This document shows, piece after piece, positions 1 through 8,339 of a stretch of DNA of 64,000 bases. The translations under genes were made by a program, and so were the position numbers. The notes below the pieces were generated by a model. That model had not been told where the DNA came from. It saw nothing but the letters and a program-made list of their open reading frames with translations, and searched no databases. Within the stretch, counting starts at the first letter, position 1, and every line of letters begins with the position of its first letter. This DNA comes from CAZSDU01 sp963662525 (GTDB lineage: Bacteria; Bacteroidota; Bacteroidia; Bacteroidales; FEN-979), in NCBI GenBank assembly GCA_963662525.1, contig OY759717.1, forward strand, positions 496,001-560,000, read 5' to 3'.

Positions 1-265
1 GTCTTCACAACCCGATTATTCTGCTGTAATCACGCAAAGTTTCCAGATAAATTCCATAATTCGGAAGACCATTTTCCGGATATCTGAAGTGTACAATTCC
101 TGTTTATTTCTATTGATAGATTAAAGCAATCATTTTAGTTTTATTGGCTCATTCCGGAACAAAAATGGAGGTTGCCTATGGTCACATTCCATGCTTCCGG
201 ACGAGGCTGTATCAAGGATTCATCCATGTTAAATAACCATAAATGTCAACTTAAACCTTAAAACC

Positions 266-2059
266 ATGAAAAAAAGTTTATTGATTTTTCTGCTTGCACT
301 CATTTCTGCGGCAGGATTTCCGCAACGGTATGAAGTTGTTACCTCAGATCCCTTGATTCCATTTAAACGTCATTTCTCCTACTCTATTGAAAAAGGGCAG
401 GTGAATGGTCAGCCGCGTCATTTCATGGCCGGGAATCAAACCGACTGGCTGGTAAACAGCAAAGTGATTAAAGGGAATAGCAGTACGTTTTTAACCGGGA
501 GAGCCGTGGAGTTAACCAATGAAACAGCCAATATTCTGTTGACCGACTTTGTTGTTTCCCCTGAAAATGAAACTTCACAATATGCTGCCGGAACCGGTAT
601 TTATTTCCCCAGCGGGCCTACCGGGATGGGTTACGTTTACCTGGGCATTTACGAAAGAGGTACCATGCAGTTAAGCACCCTGGTTTTCTTTGATCTTATT
701 TATCCCGGAGCAGATATTGGAAATACTGCAGGAACAAGGATCAAATATTCAGCCAGGGAAGGCGCCTATTATATCAGCGGCATCATGGTTGATCGGACGT
801 TTGTTGGTATGAATATGAATAACCTGGATTGTTATTCCAAAGGATTCATACTGAAAGTAAGCCGGCCATATACCCAGGCCAACGTTCTGGTCCTTGATCC
901 TGACCCGCTTGCTGATCCAAGATTGGGACGTCTGTGTTCGGTGAATGATATCGAAATAAATGCTGATGAGTCATTGATTGCATTTACAGGTGTGAATACG
1001 GAAGAAGAGTTTTCAGGTTATTACCAGCCCATGGTTGGAATGATCGATATGAATCTCAACCTGCAATGGTGCTTTGCCTATGAATTGACCAACCTTCGGT
1101 ATTCCGGAATTGATGTTGAATTTGGCCGTAATAATGAAAGCCTGTTCGCATTATTTAATTCAGAAGACAGGCCCTTTGCCATCATGGAAATGGGAATGAA
1201 CGGCCTGGTAGTGCAGCAACCGGAAGAATATATTTTCGACATGCCGGTATGTTATGATCTGTCGGTACCGGAATTAATTCCTGCCATCGCCCGGGGCCAT
1301 ATCATGCACTACACTGAAAGTGGCGGATTGATCGTGACGGGAAATACCTATATTGAATCAGAAAAGAGAGATTATTATCAAAGTCTTTTCAAATATGATA
1401 TTCCGATTGCCACCGATTTAAGATCCGGACGACCGGATATCAGCCCATATTCCTGCGACCTCGTCCCCCTTGGCAGTCAGCGCGTGCTCACAAGCTGGTG
1501 GGCTCCCGAAAACTCCATTTACTATGAAGGGAACCTGTTTATTGTGGGATCATATAACAATAATAATGCAACTTTCGGTTACAATTATATTAACGTGAAC
1601 GGGTTTAATACAACAGATCCTCATTGTTTTGTCCCGGGCCGGGCTGGAATAAAGGATCTTGAGACACGGCAGCTCAAGAAACCATCTTATGCAACAGTAA
1701 CCTATGCCCATGGTCTTGAAAGTTTCATTTATTCCTGGATACCAGAACCAAATATCGAATGCAGGGCCGGGGATGGAAAATCTGCCGCCAACATCGGGGA
1801 TAATGATATGACTGGAGCTATCTGGAAATATGTTGGAATGGATGAAGGTGGTATCCATGCCATTCTGAATGCTGATTCTCCCTCAAAATACAAGATCAGC
1901 GTATATGATATCACAGGAAAAATAGTATATTCTGCTCAGTACAATGTTGAAGGACAAAAAACTGTTTACATGAAATTTAATCCGGGAAATCAGTTGTATC
2001 TGATTAGTGTTGATAACGGGAACAAAATTGAAACCTTAAAGGTGCCGGGTGTCAGATAA
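266..2059 (+). CDS. T9SS cargo protein of unknown function
   Basis: Secreted protein of 597 residues. Residues 1 to about 19 are a signal peptide (two lysines, a hydrophobic run, then SAAGFPQ). The last 70 or so residues look like a T9SS type A sorting domain, with YKISVYDITGKIV followed by a final strand YLISVDNGNKIETLKV. By family knowledge, this domain sends the protein across the outer membrane and is then removed, often with attachment to A-LPS. The body between them is rich in short beta strands and aromatic residues, but I recognise no enzyme motif in it. The gene stands alone, with a clear terminator at 2082-2113. The ATG is preceded by an A-rich leader without a Shine-Dalgarno sequence. 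Secretion type is well supported; function is unknown. Confidence 0.8.
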   Translation: MKKSLLIFLLALISAAGFPQRYEVVTSDPLIPFKRHFSYSIEKGQVNGQPRHFMAGNQTDWLVNSKVIKGNSSTFLTGRAVELTNETANILLTDFVVSPENETSQYAAGTGIYFPSGPTGMGYVYLGIYERGTMQLSTLVFFDLIYPGADIGNTAGTRIKYSAREGAYYISGIMVDRTFVGMNMNNLDCYSKGFILKVSRPYTQANVLVLDPDPLADPRLGRLCSVNDIEINADESLIAFTGVNTEEEFSGYYQPMVGMIDMNLNLQWCFAYELTNLRYSGIDVEFGRNNESLFALFNSEDRPFAIMEMGMNGLVVQQPEEYIFDMPVCYDLSVPELIPAIARGHIMHYTESGGLIVTGNTYIESEKRDYYQSLFKYDIPIATDLRSGRPDISPYSCDLVPLGSQRVLTSWWAPENSIYYEGNLFIVGSYNNNNATFGYNYINVNGFNTTDPHCFVPGRAGIKDLETRQLKKPSYATVTYAHGLESFIYSWIPEPNIECRAGDGKSAANIGDNDMTGAIWKYVGMDEGGIHAILNADSPSKYKISVYDITGKIVYSAQYNVEGQKTVYMKFNPGNQLYLISVDNGNKIETLKVPGVR

Positions 2060-2081
2060 TTTATTGCTGCATGGATGATTT

Positions 2082-2113
2082 AAAAACCCTGCTGTCAATC
2101 CGGCAGGGTTTTT
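2082..2113 (+). terminator. Rho-independent terminator
   Basis: Perfect 11-bp inverted repeat, AAAAACCCTGC at 2082-2092 and its complement ending in TTTTT at 2103-2113, with a 10-nt loop. It lies 23 bp after the stop codon of the T9SS protein gene. Confidence 0.85.
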
Positions 2114-2172
2114 ATAATAGTTGAAGAATATAATGAAAATATCTCCTTTTAGTCGATAAGTAATAATATGCT

Positions 2173-2811
2173 ATGATTAATGTATTCATCATCGATGACC
2201 ATCCTGCCATTATCGAAGGGTTGGTATTCCTGCTCTCAGAAGAAGATTCGGGCATACAGGTCACCGGATCGGCAGTCAATATGTCGCAAGCGCTCGAATA
2301 TATTCCCAATCTCAATATTCAGGTGATTATCCTCGATTTGTTTGTGGGAAAAGATTCTCCCCTGGATAACCTTAACCTGCTGAAAAACATCTGCCCAGAT
2401 GCAGCCATCATGATTTTTTCAGCCGAGGATACCATCCAGTGGAAATACAGGATGTTCAAAGCTGGAGTCAATGCCTTTCTGAGTAAATGCGAAACCACCG
2501 ATATCATCATTCCTACCATTCATGCAATTTCTGATGGTACGGTGTTTCAAACTGATGCAGACAAAAAAAATTTCCTGGCCTGGTCATTGGTTGAGAATTC
2601 CTCGGGTTTCACGGCAACCGAACTGGAAATCGGTCAAAAAATTGCCTATGGGCTTAGTCTGAAAGAAATTTCAAGCCAAACCGGGAAATCACTTTCCTCT
2701 ATCGAAAAGCTGCTTTGCAGTTTACGCAATAAGGCCTGCGCCAATTCCAACCCCGACCTGATACGTATCCTGATTCATCGAAAACTGATATTTGCCTCCG
2801 ATGAGCTATAA
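2173..2811 (+). CDS. Response regulator, NarL/LuxR-like, orphan
   Basis: Two-domain response regulator of 212 residues. The receiver domain (about 1-120) shows the acidic pair D8-D9 in FIIDDHP, the phospho-acceptor D55 in ILDLF, S83 in the switch position and K105 in FLSKCE. The C-terminal part (about 148-205) starts FTATELEIGQKIAYGLSLKEIS, as in LuxR-type helix-turn-helix domains. The recognition helix region (SLSSIEKLLCSLRNK) is less canonical than the usual TVKxHxxxI pattern. No histidine kinase is encoded nearby, so its partner must be elsewhere. Target genes cannot be read from the sequence. The assignment to the family is firm; the DNA-binding competence of the HTH is an open point. Confidence 0.88.
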   Translation: MINVFIIDDHPAIIEGLVFLLSEEDSGIQVTGSAVNMSQALEYIPNLNIQVIILDLFVGKDSPLDNLNLLKNICPDAAIMIFSAEDTIQWKYRMFKAGVNAFLSKCETTDIIIPTIHAISDGTVFQTDADKKNFLAWSLVENSSGFTATELEIGQKIAYGLSLKEISSQTGKSLSSIEKLLCSLRNKACANSNPDLIRILIHRKLIFASDEL

Positions 2812-2914
2812 ACAGACGGGTCTCCTCACCCACTGCCTGATCAATGAAATCCTTAATGGCCGTTACGCCTCCAACCACTTTGCTGTCATCTCAACCATCG
2901 AACTCAAAAGATAA
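2801..2914 (+). CDS. Possible 37-residue ORF overlapping the response regulator
   Basis: An ATG in the last codons of the response regulator gene (GATGAGC) opens a second frame that ends in TAA at 2912-2914. The product would be 37 residues, beginning MSYKQTGLL and ending STIELKR. The overlap of 11 nt would suit translational coupling. The frame looks mildly coding-like, but I recognise no family, and chance is a fair explanation. It fills most of the gap before rmuC. Confidence 0.2.
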   Translation: MSYKQTGLLTHCLINEILNGRYASNHFAVISTIELKR

Positions 2915-2930
2915 TAGCCCAAACAACAAT

Positions 2931-2950
2931 CTGCATCCTGCATCCTGCAT
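2931..2950. repeat. Heptamer array CTGCATC, 2.9 copies
   Basis: Unit CTGCATC repeated head to tail, the last copy lacking one base, between the response regulator and rmuC. It ends 9 bp before the rmuC -33 element. It is one of several 7- or 8-bp word arrays at gene borders in this window. Confidence 0.8.
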
Positions 2951-2958
2951 AATTCTTC

Positions 2959-2989
2959 TTTGAATTCTACGCTTTTATCGGTACTTTTG
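2959..2989 (+). promoter_or_regulatory. Bacteroidota-type promoter of rmuC
   Basis: TTTG at 2959-2962, a 19-nt spacer, and TACTTTTG at 2982-2989 match the Bacteroidota -33 TTTG / -7 TAnnTTTG consensus. The predicted transcript start is near 2996, leaving a leader of about 10 nt before the rmuC ATG. Confidence 0.75.
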
Positions 2990-3005
2990 TATCAAATCGA
3001 TCCCC

Positions 3006-4358
3006 ATGTCAGAATATCTCCTTCCGGTCATCCTCATCCTTGTCGTTATGGGTTTTGGCCTGCTTTATCTGCTGATCCGCAAATCAGCCGGACAAGGCTC
3101 CGCTCCTGAACTGGCCGACTTTCAACAGCAAATCACAGATTTAAACACTGAGAAAACCAGAGCCGAAGAACGGAACAAATCCACACAGGAACAACTGGCC
3201 TCCGCTAATCTGCAGATTCAGGAAAAGGAATTGCTTATCCGAGAATTAAACGGGAAGTTGTCAGCAAAAACAACTGAATTTGACGCACTTCAGGAAAAGA
3301 TAAAGGAAAACAAAGCGGAACTGGAACATATTCAGGATAAATTCAGGGTGGAATTCAAGAACCTGGCCAACGAAATCCTGGAGGAAAAAACCCAGAAATT
3401 CACAGAGCAGAACAAGACAAAACTCGATGAAATCCTGAAACCCCTTGGGGAGAAGATCCGCGACTTCGAGAAGAAAGTGGAAGAAACCTATGACAAGGAA
3501 TCCAAGCAGCGGTTTTCCCTGGAAAAAGAAATTAAAAACCTGGCCGACCTCAACCAGCAGATCAGCAAGGAAGCAAGCAACCTCACGAATGCCCTGAAGG
3601 GACAATCGAAAACCAGGGGGAACTGGGGAGAGATCATACTGGAAAGCATTCTGGAGAAATCAGGACTTACCCGCGAACGGGAGTTTTTCGTTCAGCCATC
3701 CTACACCAACGAGCATGGGAAACGCCTGCAGCCGGATGTGATCATCGTCTATCCCGGTGAACGCAGCGTGGTCATCGATTCCAAGGTTTCCCTGGTGGCT
3801 TATGAGCGCTATGCCGCTTCAGAATCAAAAGAAGACCAGGACCAGGCCGCCCGTGACCACCTGCTTTCGGTCCGCAATCACATCGCCGACCTGAGCAGTA
3901 AAAATTACCAGGATATTTATACCCTGAAAAGCCTGGATTTCGTAATGCTTTTCATGCCCATTGAGCCTGCTTATATGCTGGCCATGCAAACTGATCCCAA
4001 TCTATGGAATTATGCCTATGAGAGGCGCATTCTGCTGATCAGCCCTACCAATCTCATCGCCGCCCTCCGTATGATTGCCAACCTCTGGAGGGTGGAATAC
4101 CAGAACAAGAATGCCACGGAAATAGCCAGGCAAAGCGGGGAACTGTACGATAAATTCGCCGGATTCCTGGAGGACCTTCAGGATGTGGGCAGCAAGATTG
4201 ACGCCACACGCCGGGTTTACGACGCTTCCATGAATAAACTTTCAACGGGAAAAGGAAACCTGATCAGGCGGGTGGAAAACATCAAGGCACTGGGCGCCAA
4301 AGCCGGCAAAGAAATCCCGAAATCTCTGCTCGATCAGTCAACTGACCCTGAACCTTAA
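3006..4358 (+). CDS. rmuC: DNA recombination protein RmuC
   Basis: RmuC family protein of 450 residues. It has one N-terminal membrane segment (about 4-24) and a long charged coiled coil (about 35-200). The conserved RmuC domain follows, with a RGNWGE motif near residue 205 and a nuclease-like core near 240-260 (QPDVIIVYPG, then VVIDSKVSLVAYERY), which resembles a PD-(D/E)XK active site. In other bacteria RmuC limits recombination at inverted repeats; its biochemical activity is not settled. It is expressed from its own promoter with a very short leader. The length is usual for the family and the assignment is firm. Confidence 0.93.
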   Translation: MSEYLLPVILILVVMGFGLLYLLIRKSAGQGSAPELADFQQQITDLNTEKTRAEERNKSTQEQLASANLQIQEKELLIRELNGKLSAKTTEFDALQEKIKENKAELEHIQDKFRVEFKNLANEILEEKTQKFTEQNKTKLDEILKPLGEKIRDFEKKVEETYDKESKQRFSLEKEIKNLADLNQQISKEASNLTNALKGQSKTRGNWGEIILESILEKSGLTREREFFVQPSYTNEHGKRLQPDVIIVYPGERSVVIDSKVSLVAYERYAASESKEDQDQAARDHLLSVRNHIADLSSKNYQDIYTLKSLDFVMLFMPIEPAYMLAMQTDPNLWNYAYERRILLISPTNLIAALRMIANLWRVEYQNKNATEIARQSGELYDKFAGFLEDLQDVGSKIDATRRVYDASMNKLSTGKGNLIRRVENIKALGAKAGKEIPKSLLDQSTDPEP

Positions 4359-4362
4359 TCCC

Positions 4363-4410
4363 CAATGCATCAATGAACGAATGCACAAATGAACGATTGT
4401 ACAAATGAAA
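4363..4410. repeat. Octamer array (consensus NAATGNAC) carrying the rlmB start codon
   Basis: Six consecutive 8-bp units, from CAATGCAT at 4363 to AAATGAAA at 4403-4410. Each carries the core AATG or ATTG at the same position. The whole rmuC-rlmB gap is made of this array, and the ATG of rlmB (4405) lies in the last unit. Confidence 0.7.
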
Positions 4411-5148
4411 AAAGAAACTTACATATACGGCATCAGGCCTGCGATTGAAGCGATCAAAGCAGGAAAGGAAATTGAAAAAATATTTCTTCAGAATGGTCTG
4501 AAGGGAGAGGGTTTCAGGGAACTTTTCGGATTGATCAAGGAGCTGGAGATTCCCTTTCAGTTCGTACCCATCGAAAAACTGAACCGCCTTAGCCGTCAGA
4601 ATCACCAGGGGGTTATTACCTATCTTTCGGAAATCCCGTATCAGAAACTGGAAGACCTCATACCTGCCGTTTACGAGCAGGGCAGTACTCCCCTTTTCCT
4701 CATCCTCGACCGCATCACCGATGTGCGTAACCTGGGCGCTATTGCCCGTACCGCCGAATGTGCCGGTGTCGACGGGCTGCTGATCCCCGCCAGGGGCTCA
4801 GCCATGATCAATTCCGATGCCATTAAAACTTCAGCCGGCGCCCTGTACAAACTACCTGTCATCCGCAGCGAAAACCTGAAGGAATCCATCCTCTTCCTGA
4901 AAAACAGCGGACTTTCCATCATCGCTGTTACCGAAAAGGCAAATCACCTGTATACCCAGGCTGATCTGAATAAACCACTCGCCCTGATCATGGGTTCCGA
5001 AGGGGAAGGGATATCCGAAGAATACCTCAAACTTTGTGATTCGACCCTCAACATCCCGGTTTCCGGTGAAATAGAATCCCTGAATGTTTCGGTAGCCTGC
5101 GGAGTGATATTATTTGAAACCATCCGGCAACGTAATTTACAGTCATGA
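4405..5148 (+). CDS. rlmB: 23S rRNA (guanosine-2'-O-)-methyltransferase RlmB
   Basis: SpoU/TrmH-family methyltransferase of 247 residues. RlmB methylates the 2'-O of G2251 in the P loop of 23S rRNA. An N-terminal RNA-binding domain (about 1-75, starting YIYGIRPAIEAI) precedes the SPOUT domain. The three family motifs are clear: DRITDVRNLGAIARTAE (about 102-118), IMGSEGEGIS (about 195-204) and NIPVSGEIESLNVSVA (about 217-232), the last forming the trefoil knot and SAM pocket. It overlaps the next small gene by 4 nt (ATGA), so the two are probably co-translated. A few other SpoU proteins are similar, but the N-terminal domain favours RlmB. Confidence 0.9.
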   Translation: MKKETYIYGIRPAIEAIKAGKEIEKIFLQNGLKGEGFRELFGLIKELEIPFQFVPIEKLNRLSRQNHQGVITYLSEIPYQKLEDLIPAVYEQGSTPLFLILDRITDVRNLGAIARTAECAGVDGLLIPARGSAMINSDAIKTSAGALYKLPVIRSENLKESILFLKNSGLSIIAVTEKANHLYTQADLNKPLALIMGSEGEGISEEYLKLCDSTLNIPVSGEIESLNVSVACGVILFETIRQRNLQS

Positions 5149-5360
5149 CCCATCGGCTTTTTATTCTGAAGATACAGGGAACGAAAAAAATCCCCGATTA
5201 TATACAGATCCGTGATGAAGATTTTACCCTGATCGCTTATTTTAAGGTAAATAATCCCAAAACCGCACTTTCCCGTTGCAACCTCCTTGATCAAATGGAA
5301 TATATACAAAAAGTTGCACAGGAATTGCCCTACGGAAAGATGAGGGAACTCGAACTGTAA
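5145..5360 (+). CDS. Small conserved-looking protein of unknown function
   Basis: A 71-residue soluble protein with an ATGA overlap with rlmB, which supports real translation. It starts MTHRLFILKIQGTKKIPDY and ends QELPYGKMRELEL. It has several charged and aromatic residues, no signal peptide and no membrane segment. I recognise no domain. The gene sits between rlmB and ftsE and shares the direction of both. It could be an accessory factor of either, but nothing in the sequence decides this. Confidence 0.6.
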   Translation: MTHRLFILKIQGTKKIPDYIQIRDEDFTLIAYFKVNNPKTALSRCNLLDQMEYIQKVAQELPYGKMRELEL

Positions 5361-5380
5361 GATGATGTCATCATTTTACG

Positions 5381-5388
5381 TATTTTTG
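5381..5388 (+). promoter_or_regulatory. -7 element upstream of ftsE
   Basis: TATTTTTG fits TAnnTTTG and lies 22 bp before the ftsE ATG. No good -33 TTG is visible at the right distance. Confidence 0.45.
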
Positions 5389-5410
5389 TCTGATGTCAAC
5401 ACAATAAATT

Positions 5411-6097
5411 ATGGCTGGTGAGCGAATTATTGAACTCGACAAAGTATCGGTCTATCATAATGAAAATCTGATCCTGGCAAATGTTTCACTGAGTGTGAGC
5501 GTGGGTGAATTTGTTTACCTGATAGGCAAAACAGGAAGTGGAAAAAGCAGTCTGCTTAAAACCATCTACGCTGAATTACCGGTTCGAATAGGTTCAGGCC
5601 GGGTTACCGGCTATGATCTCCGCCGCTTGCGTATCCATGATGTACCATTTCTCCGACGGAAGCTCGGGATCATCTTCCAGGATTTTCAGTTGCTGATGGA
5701 TCGTTCTGTCAATGAAAACCTGCTTTTTGTCATGAATGCCACCGGATGGAAGGACAAACGGCAGATGCAAAAACGCTTGCTGGAAGTCCTTGCCAAAGTG
5801 AATCTCGGAAATAAAGGGCCAAAAATGCCCCATCAGCTTTCGGGCGGAGAGCAGCAAAGGGTGGCCATTGCCAGGGCCCTGGTCAATGACCCGGAAGTCA
5901 TCCTTGCCGATGAACCTACCGGGAACCTTGATCCGGAAAGTTCCGAAGGGATCATCAGCCTGTTGATGGACATCTCAAAAACAGGGCGGGCCGTGGTAAT
6001 GGCGACGCATAATTACACGTTTTTCGACAAATACCCGGCCCGGACTTTAATGTGCGATAAAGGAAAAGTTATTCCCGTGACTAATCTCCCAGTGTAG
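5411..6097 (+). CDS. ftsE: Cell-division ABC transporter ATP-binding protein FtsE
   Basis: ABC ATPase of 228 residues, full length for FtsE. Walker A GKTGSGKSS is near residues 38-46, the Q-loop is in IIFQDFQLL, the signature LSGGEQQRVAIARAL near 142-157, Walker B VILADEPTGNLD near 162-174, and the switch histidine in VVMATHNY. FtsE with the membrane protein FtsX controls peptidoglycan hydrolases at the septum. No ftsX is adjacent; by my recollection the pair is often split in Bacteroidota. The last 17 bp overlap the convergent argF gene. A LolD-like or other small ABC ATPase is the main alternative. Confidence 0.8.
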   Translation: MAGERIIELDKVSVYHNENLILANVSLSVSVGEFVYLIGKTGSGKSSLLKTIYAELPVRIGSGRVTGYDLRRLRIHDVPFLRRKLGIIFQDFQLLMDRSVNENLLFVMNATGWKDKRQMQKRLLEVLAKVNLGNKGPKMPHQLSGGEQQRVAIARALVNDPEVILADEPTGNLDPESSEGIISLLMDISKTGRAVVMATHNYTFFDKYPARTLMCDKGKVIPVTNLPV

Positions 6098-7082
6098 CTA
6101 CCATTACCGCTTTTATGGTATGTAGACGGTTTTCTGCCTCATCAAAGACAATGGAAGCAGGAGATTCAAAGACTTCTTCAGTCACTTCCAGTCCATTCAG
6201 TTTATATTTCCTGAAAATGTCCAATCCTACTTCCGTATCTTTATTATGGAATGCAGGCAGACAATGCATAAACTTTACTTTCGGGTTGCCTGATTTTTTC
6301 ATGAGGGCAGGATTTACCTGGTAAGGCAGCATTTCCCTGATCCGCTCATCCCAGAGTTCTTTCGCCTCGCCCATAGAGAGCCATACATCGGTATAGATAA
6401 AATCGACGCCTTTTACGCCATCCGCGGCATTTTCGGTAAGGGTGATTTTTGCCCCGGTTTCTTTGGCAATCTTTTTACAGGTATCAACCAGTTCCTTTTC
6501 AGGCCAGAATTTCTTCGGGGCACAGGCACGGAAATCCATACCCATCTTGGCAGCGCCGACCATCAGCGAATTTCCCATATTATTCCGCGCATCCCCGCAG
6601 TAGGCAAAGGAAACCTGGTGAAGAGGCTTATCCGAATGCTCGATCATGGTCATGAAGTCGGCCAGGATCTGGGTCGGATGAAATTCATTGGTCAAGCCGT
6701 TCCAGACCGGAACACCGGCATATTTACCCAACTCTTCCACGATGGTCTGTCCGAAGCCACGGTATTCAATGCCCTCATACATCCGGCCCAGAACACGGGC
6801 CGTATCTTTCATGGTCTCTTTCTTACCGATATGGGAACCTTCCGGTCCCAGATAAGTAACCCTGGCTCCCTGATCAAAAGCGGCAGTTTCAAAAGCACAA
6901 CGGGTACGGGTGGAAGCTTTTTCAAAGATCAGGGCGATATTCTTACCCTTCAGTCTGGGTTGCTCGGTTCCGGCATACTTTGCCTTTTTCAGGTCGATGG
7001 CCAGGTTTAATAAAAATTTAATTTCTTCCGGGGTAAAATCCAGCAGTTTCAAAAAATTTCTGTTTCTCAGATTAAAAGACAT
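6081..7082 (-). CDS. argF: Ornithine carbamoyltransferase
   Basis: Makes citrulline from ornithine and carbamoyl phosphate in arginine synthesis, or runs in reverse in catabolism. The 333-residue protein has the carbamoyl-phosphate site STRTR (57-61), HPTQ (135-138), the ornithine-loop SMGE (236-239) and HCLPAFH (273-279). HCLPAFH is typical of true ornithine rather than N-acetyl- or N-succinylornithine transcarbamylases. No other arg genes lie nearby. The length suits the ArgI/ArcB type. A TAnnTTTG element (7120-7127) precedes the gene, and the 28 nt before the ATG form four degenerate heptads. The 3' end overlaps ftsE by 17 bp in convergent orientation. Confidence 0.94.
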   Translation of the reverse strand: MSFNLRNRNFLKLLDFTPEEIKFLLNLAIDLKKAKYAGTEQPRLKGKNIALIFEKASTRTRCAFETAAFDQGARVTYLGPEGSHIGKKETMKDTARVLGRMYEGIEYRGFGQTIVEELGKYAGVPVWNGLTNEFHPTQILADFMTMIEHSDKPLHQVSFAYCGDARNNMGNSLMVGAAKMGMDFRACAPKKFWPEKELVDTCKKIAKETGAKITLTENAADGVKGVDFIYTDVWLSMGEAKELWDERIREMLPYQVNPALMKKSGNPKVKFMHCLPAFHNKDTEVGLDIFRKYKLNGLEVTEEVFESPASIVFDEAENRLHTIKAVMVATLGD

Positions 7083-7110
7083 ACAATAAGATTTTAGATT
7101 GACGATTGAA
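7083..7110 (-). repeat. Degenerate heptamer leader of argF
   Basis: Read on the minus strand, the 28 nt directly before the argF ATG divide into four 7-nt units. Three end in AATC (TTCAATC, GTCAATC, TAAAATC) and the fourth is diverged. The array abuts the start codon. Confidence 0.5.
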
Positions 7111-7119
7111 GGTTTTTTG

Positions 7120-7127
7120 CAAAATTA
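7120..7127 (-). promoter_or_regulatory. -7 element of argF
   Basis: On the minus strand TAATTTTG matches TAnnTTTG. Transcription would begin near 7113, so the leader would be almost exactly the heptad tract. No -33 TTG is evident. Confidence 0.5.
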
Positions 7128-7136
7128 GGAAAATTT

Positions 7137-8276
7137 CTAGAATTTCAGGCCTGTGGTTACGGTGATGGTCTGCTGGGTATCTCCCCTTCCATAAAAAATC
7201 ATATCATTCTTGTTGCCTGACAGATACCGGTATTCAACCCTGAAATAGGCTCCGTCAATCGGTTTGAATTCAGCCCCTCCGGTAAGTCCCCAGGTTTTCA
7301 ATCCCGATTTTTTCAGATCATCGTTAAGGTATGTCGATGAAAGCATGGCATTGGGATCAGCGAAGAATTCTCCGCGCAGACTGACAGAAACCATAGGAAT
7401 GATGATGAACTGGGATTGAATAAAACCAGAATATAAACTGATTGATCCGTCGCCCTCCTTGTTCAGCCTGACAGAATTTCCCTGAACCGCGTAATCAAGC
7501 TGAGCAGTAAGGTTCAGCCACTTATATGGCAGATAATTAACCACCAGGTTATTGTATAACTGAAACTTGTCTTCCGGATCTCCTTTCAGGGCCTGGTTTC
7601 CAAAAAGAAAACTGTAGGTCATATTGAGTCTCTTCACAGGCATATAGGATAAAGATCCGGCCAGTGATATACTGGTATTTTTACCATAAGCCAGTGAATA
7701 AGGATTACATACATAAAGTGCAGCAAATAGCTTATCAGAGATGGTATACGACAATTTTACACCCAGGAAACTTCCGGGTTCGTAATAACCGCCAACCGTG
7801 ACTGTACTGAGCTGGTTGATTACCGGCCAACTGGATTCCACACCAATGGGATCCAGCATATAACCGAAATCTACCCATAATTCTTTGTAAATTCTGAACC
7901 CGAAATTCGCCTGACGCAAATACTTAATGAACCGCTCATTGGCCTTGGTCAATAACATGGGAGCATCCCCGTATTGAATGGCCAGGTGACCACGTGCCCT
8001 GTCGGAGTTATATTTGATCCACATACTGGCCACATTCATGCGGATCTCATTGGCAAAAGGGCAGTTGCTTGAAAAAGGGATGATGTTAGCCGTATCGCTT
8101 TCTCCAATCGGCTTAACATAATAAGCATCAATATAAAAACCGATCTGGAAATTTTTGAAAATGGATATTACCTTGTCGCGAACCGACTTAGGAAGAGAAT
8201 CCTGCTGGGCACAAACCTGACCACTGAATAAAGTAAAAAGACAAAAAGAAACGAGGAAAACCCTGGTTGTTTTCAT
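7137..8276 (-). CDS. Outer-membrane porin, OmpL-like beta-barrel
   Basis: A 379-residue protein with a signal peptide (MKTTRVFLVSFCLFTLFSGQVCAQ) and alternating aromatic/polar strands ending in GLKF, a usual outer-membrane C-terminus. It resembles the putative beta-barrel porin (BBP2/OmpL-like) family: FYIDAYYV near the start, FGYMLDPIGVESSW in the middle, FRVEYRYL near the end. The ATG at 8276 was chosen because it begins the signal peptide; an upstream TTG adds only two residues. It lies 63 bp downstream of the mechanosensitive channel gene, with a palindrome just before the start. The substrate is unknown. Confidence 0.75.
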   Translation of the reverse strand: MKTTRVFLVSFCLFTLFSGQVCAQQDSLPKSVRDKVISIFKNFQIGFYIDAYYVKPIGESDTANIIPFSSNCPFANEIRMNVASMWIKYNSDRARGHLAIQYGDAPMLLTKANERFIKYLRQANFGFRIYKELWVDFGYMLDPIGVESSWPVINQLSTVTVGGYYEPGSFLGVKLSYTISDKLFAALYVCNPYSLAYGKNTSISLAGSLSYMPVKRLNMTYSFLFGNQALKGDPEDKFQLYNNLVVNYLPYKWLNLTAQLDYAVQGNSVRLNKEGDGSISLYSGFIQSQFIIIPMVSVSLRGEFFADPNAMLSSTYLNDDLKKSGLKTWGLTGGAEFKPIDGAYFRVEYRYLSGNKNDMIFYGRGDTQQTITVTTGLKF

Positions 8277-8280
8277 ATTC

Positions 8281-8296
8281 AACAGTTTATACTGTT
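8281..8296. promoter_or_regulatory. Palindrome AACAGT-N4-ACTGTT upstream of porin gene
   Basis: Perfect 6-bp inverted repeat with a TTAT spacer, 5 bp upstream of the porin start codon. It could be an operator or a small RNA hairpin; no regulator is known. Confidence 0.25.
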
Positions 8297-8339
8297 TTAC
8301 ATGAAACCGGGCCGGAATGTTACATCTTTTAAAAAAAAC

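Noticed and set aside
165..236. 23-codon ORF upstream of the first T9SS gene
   Set aside because: Too short, no homology that I recognise and no ribosome site.
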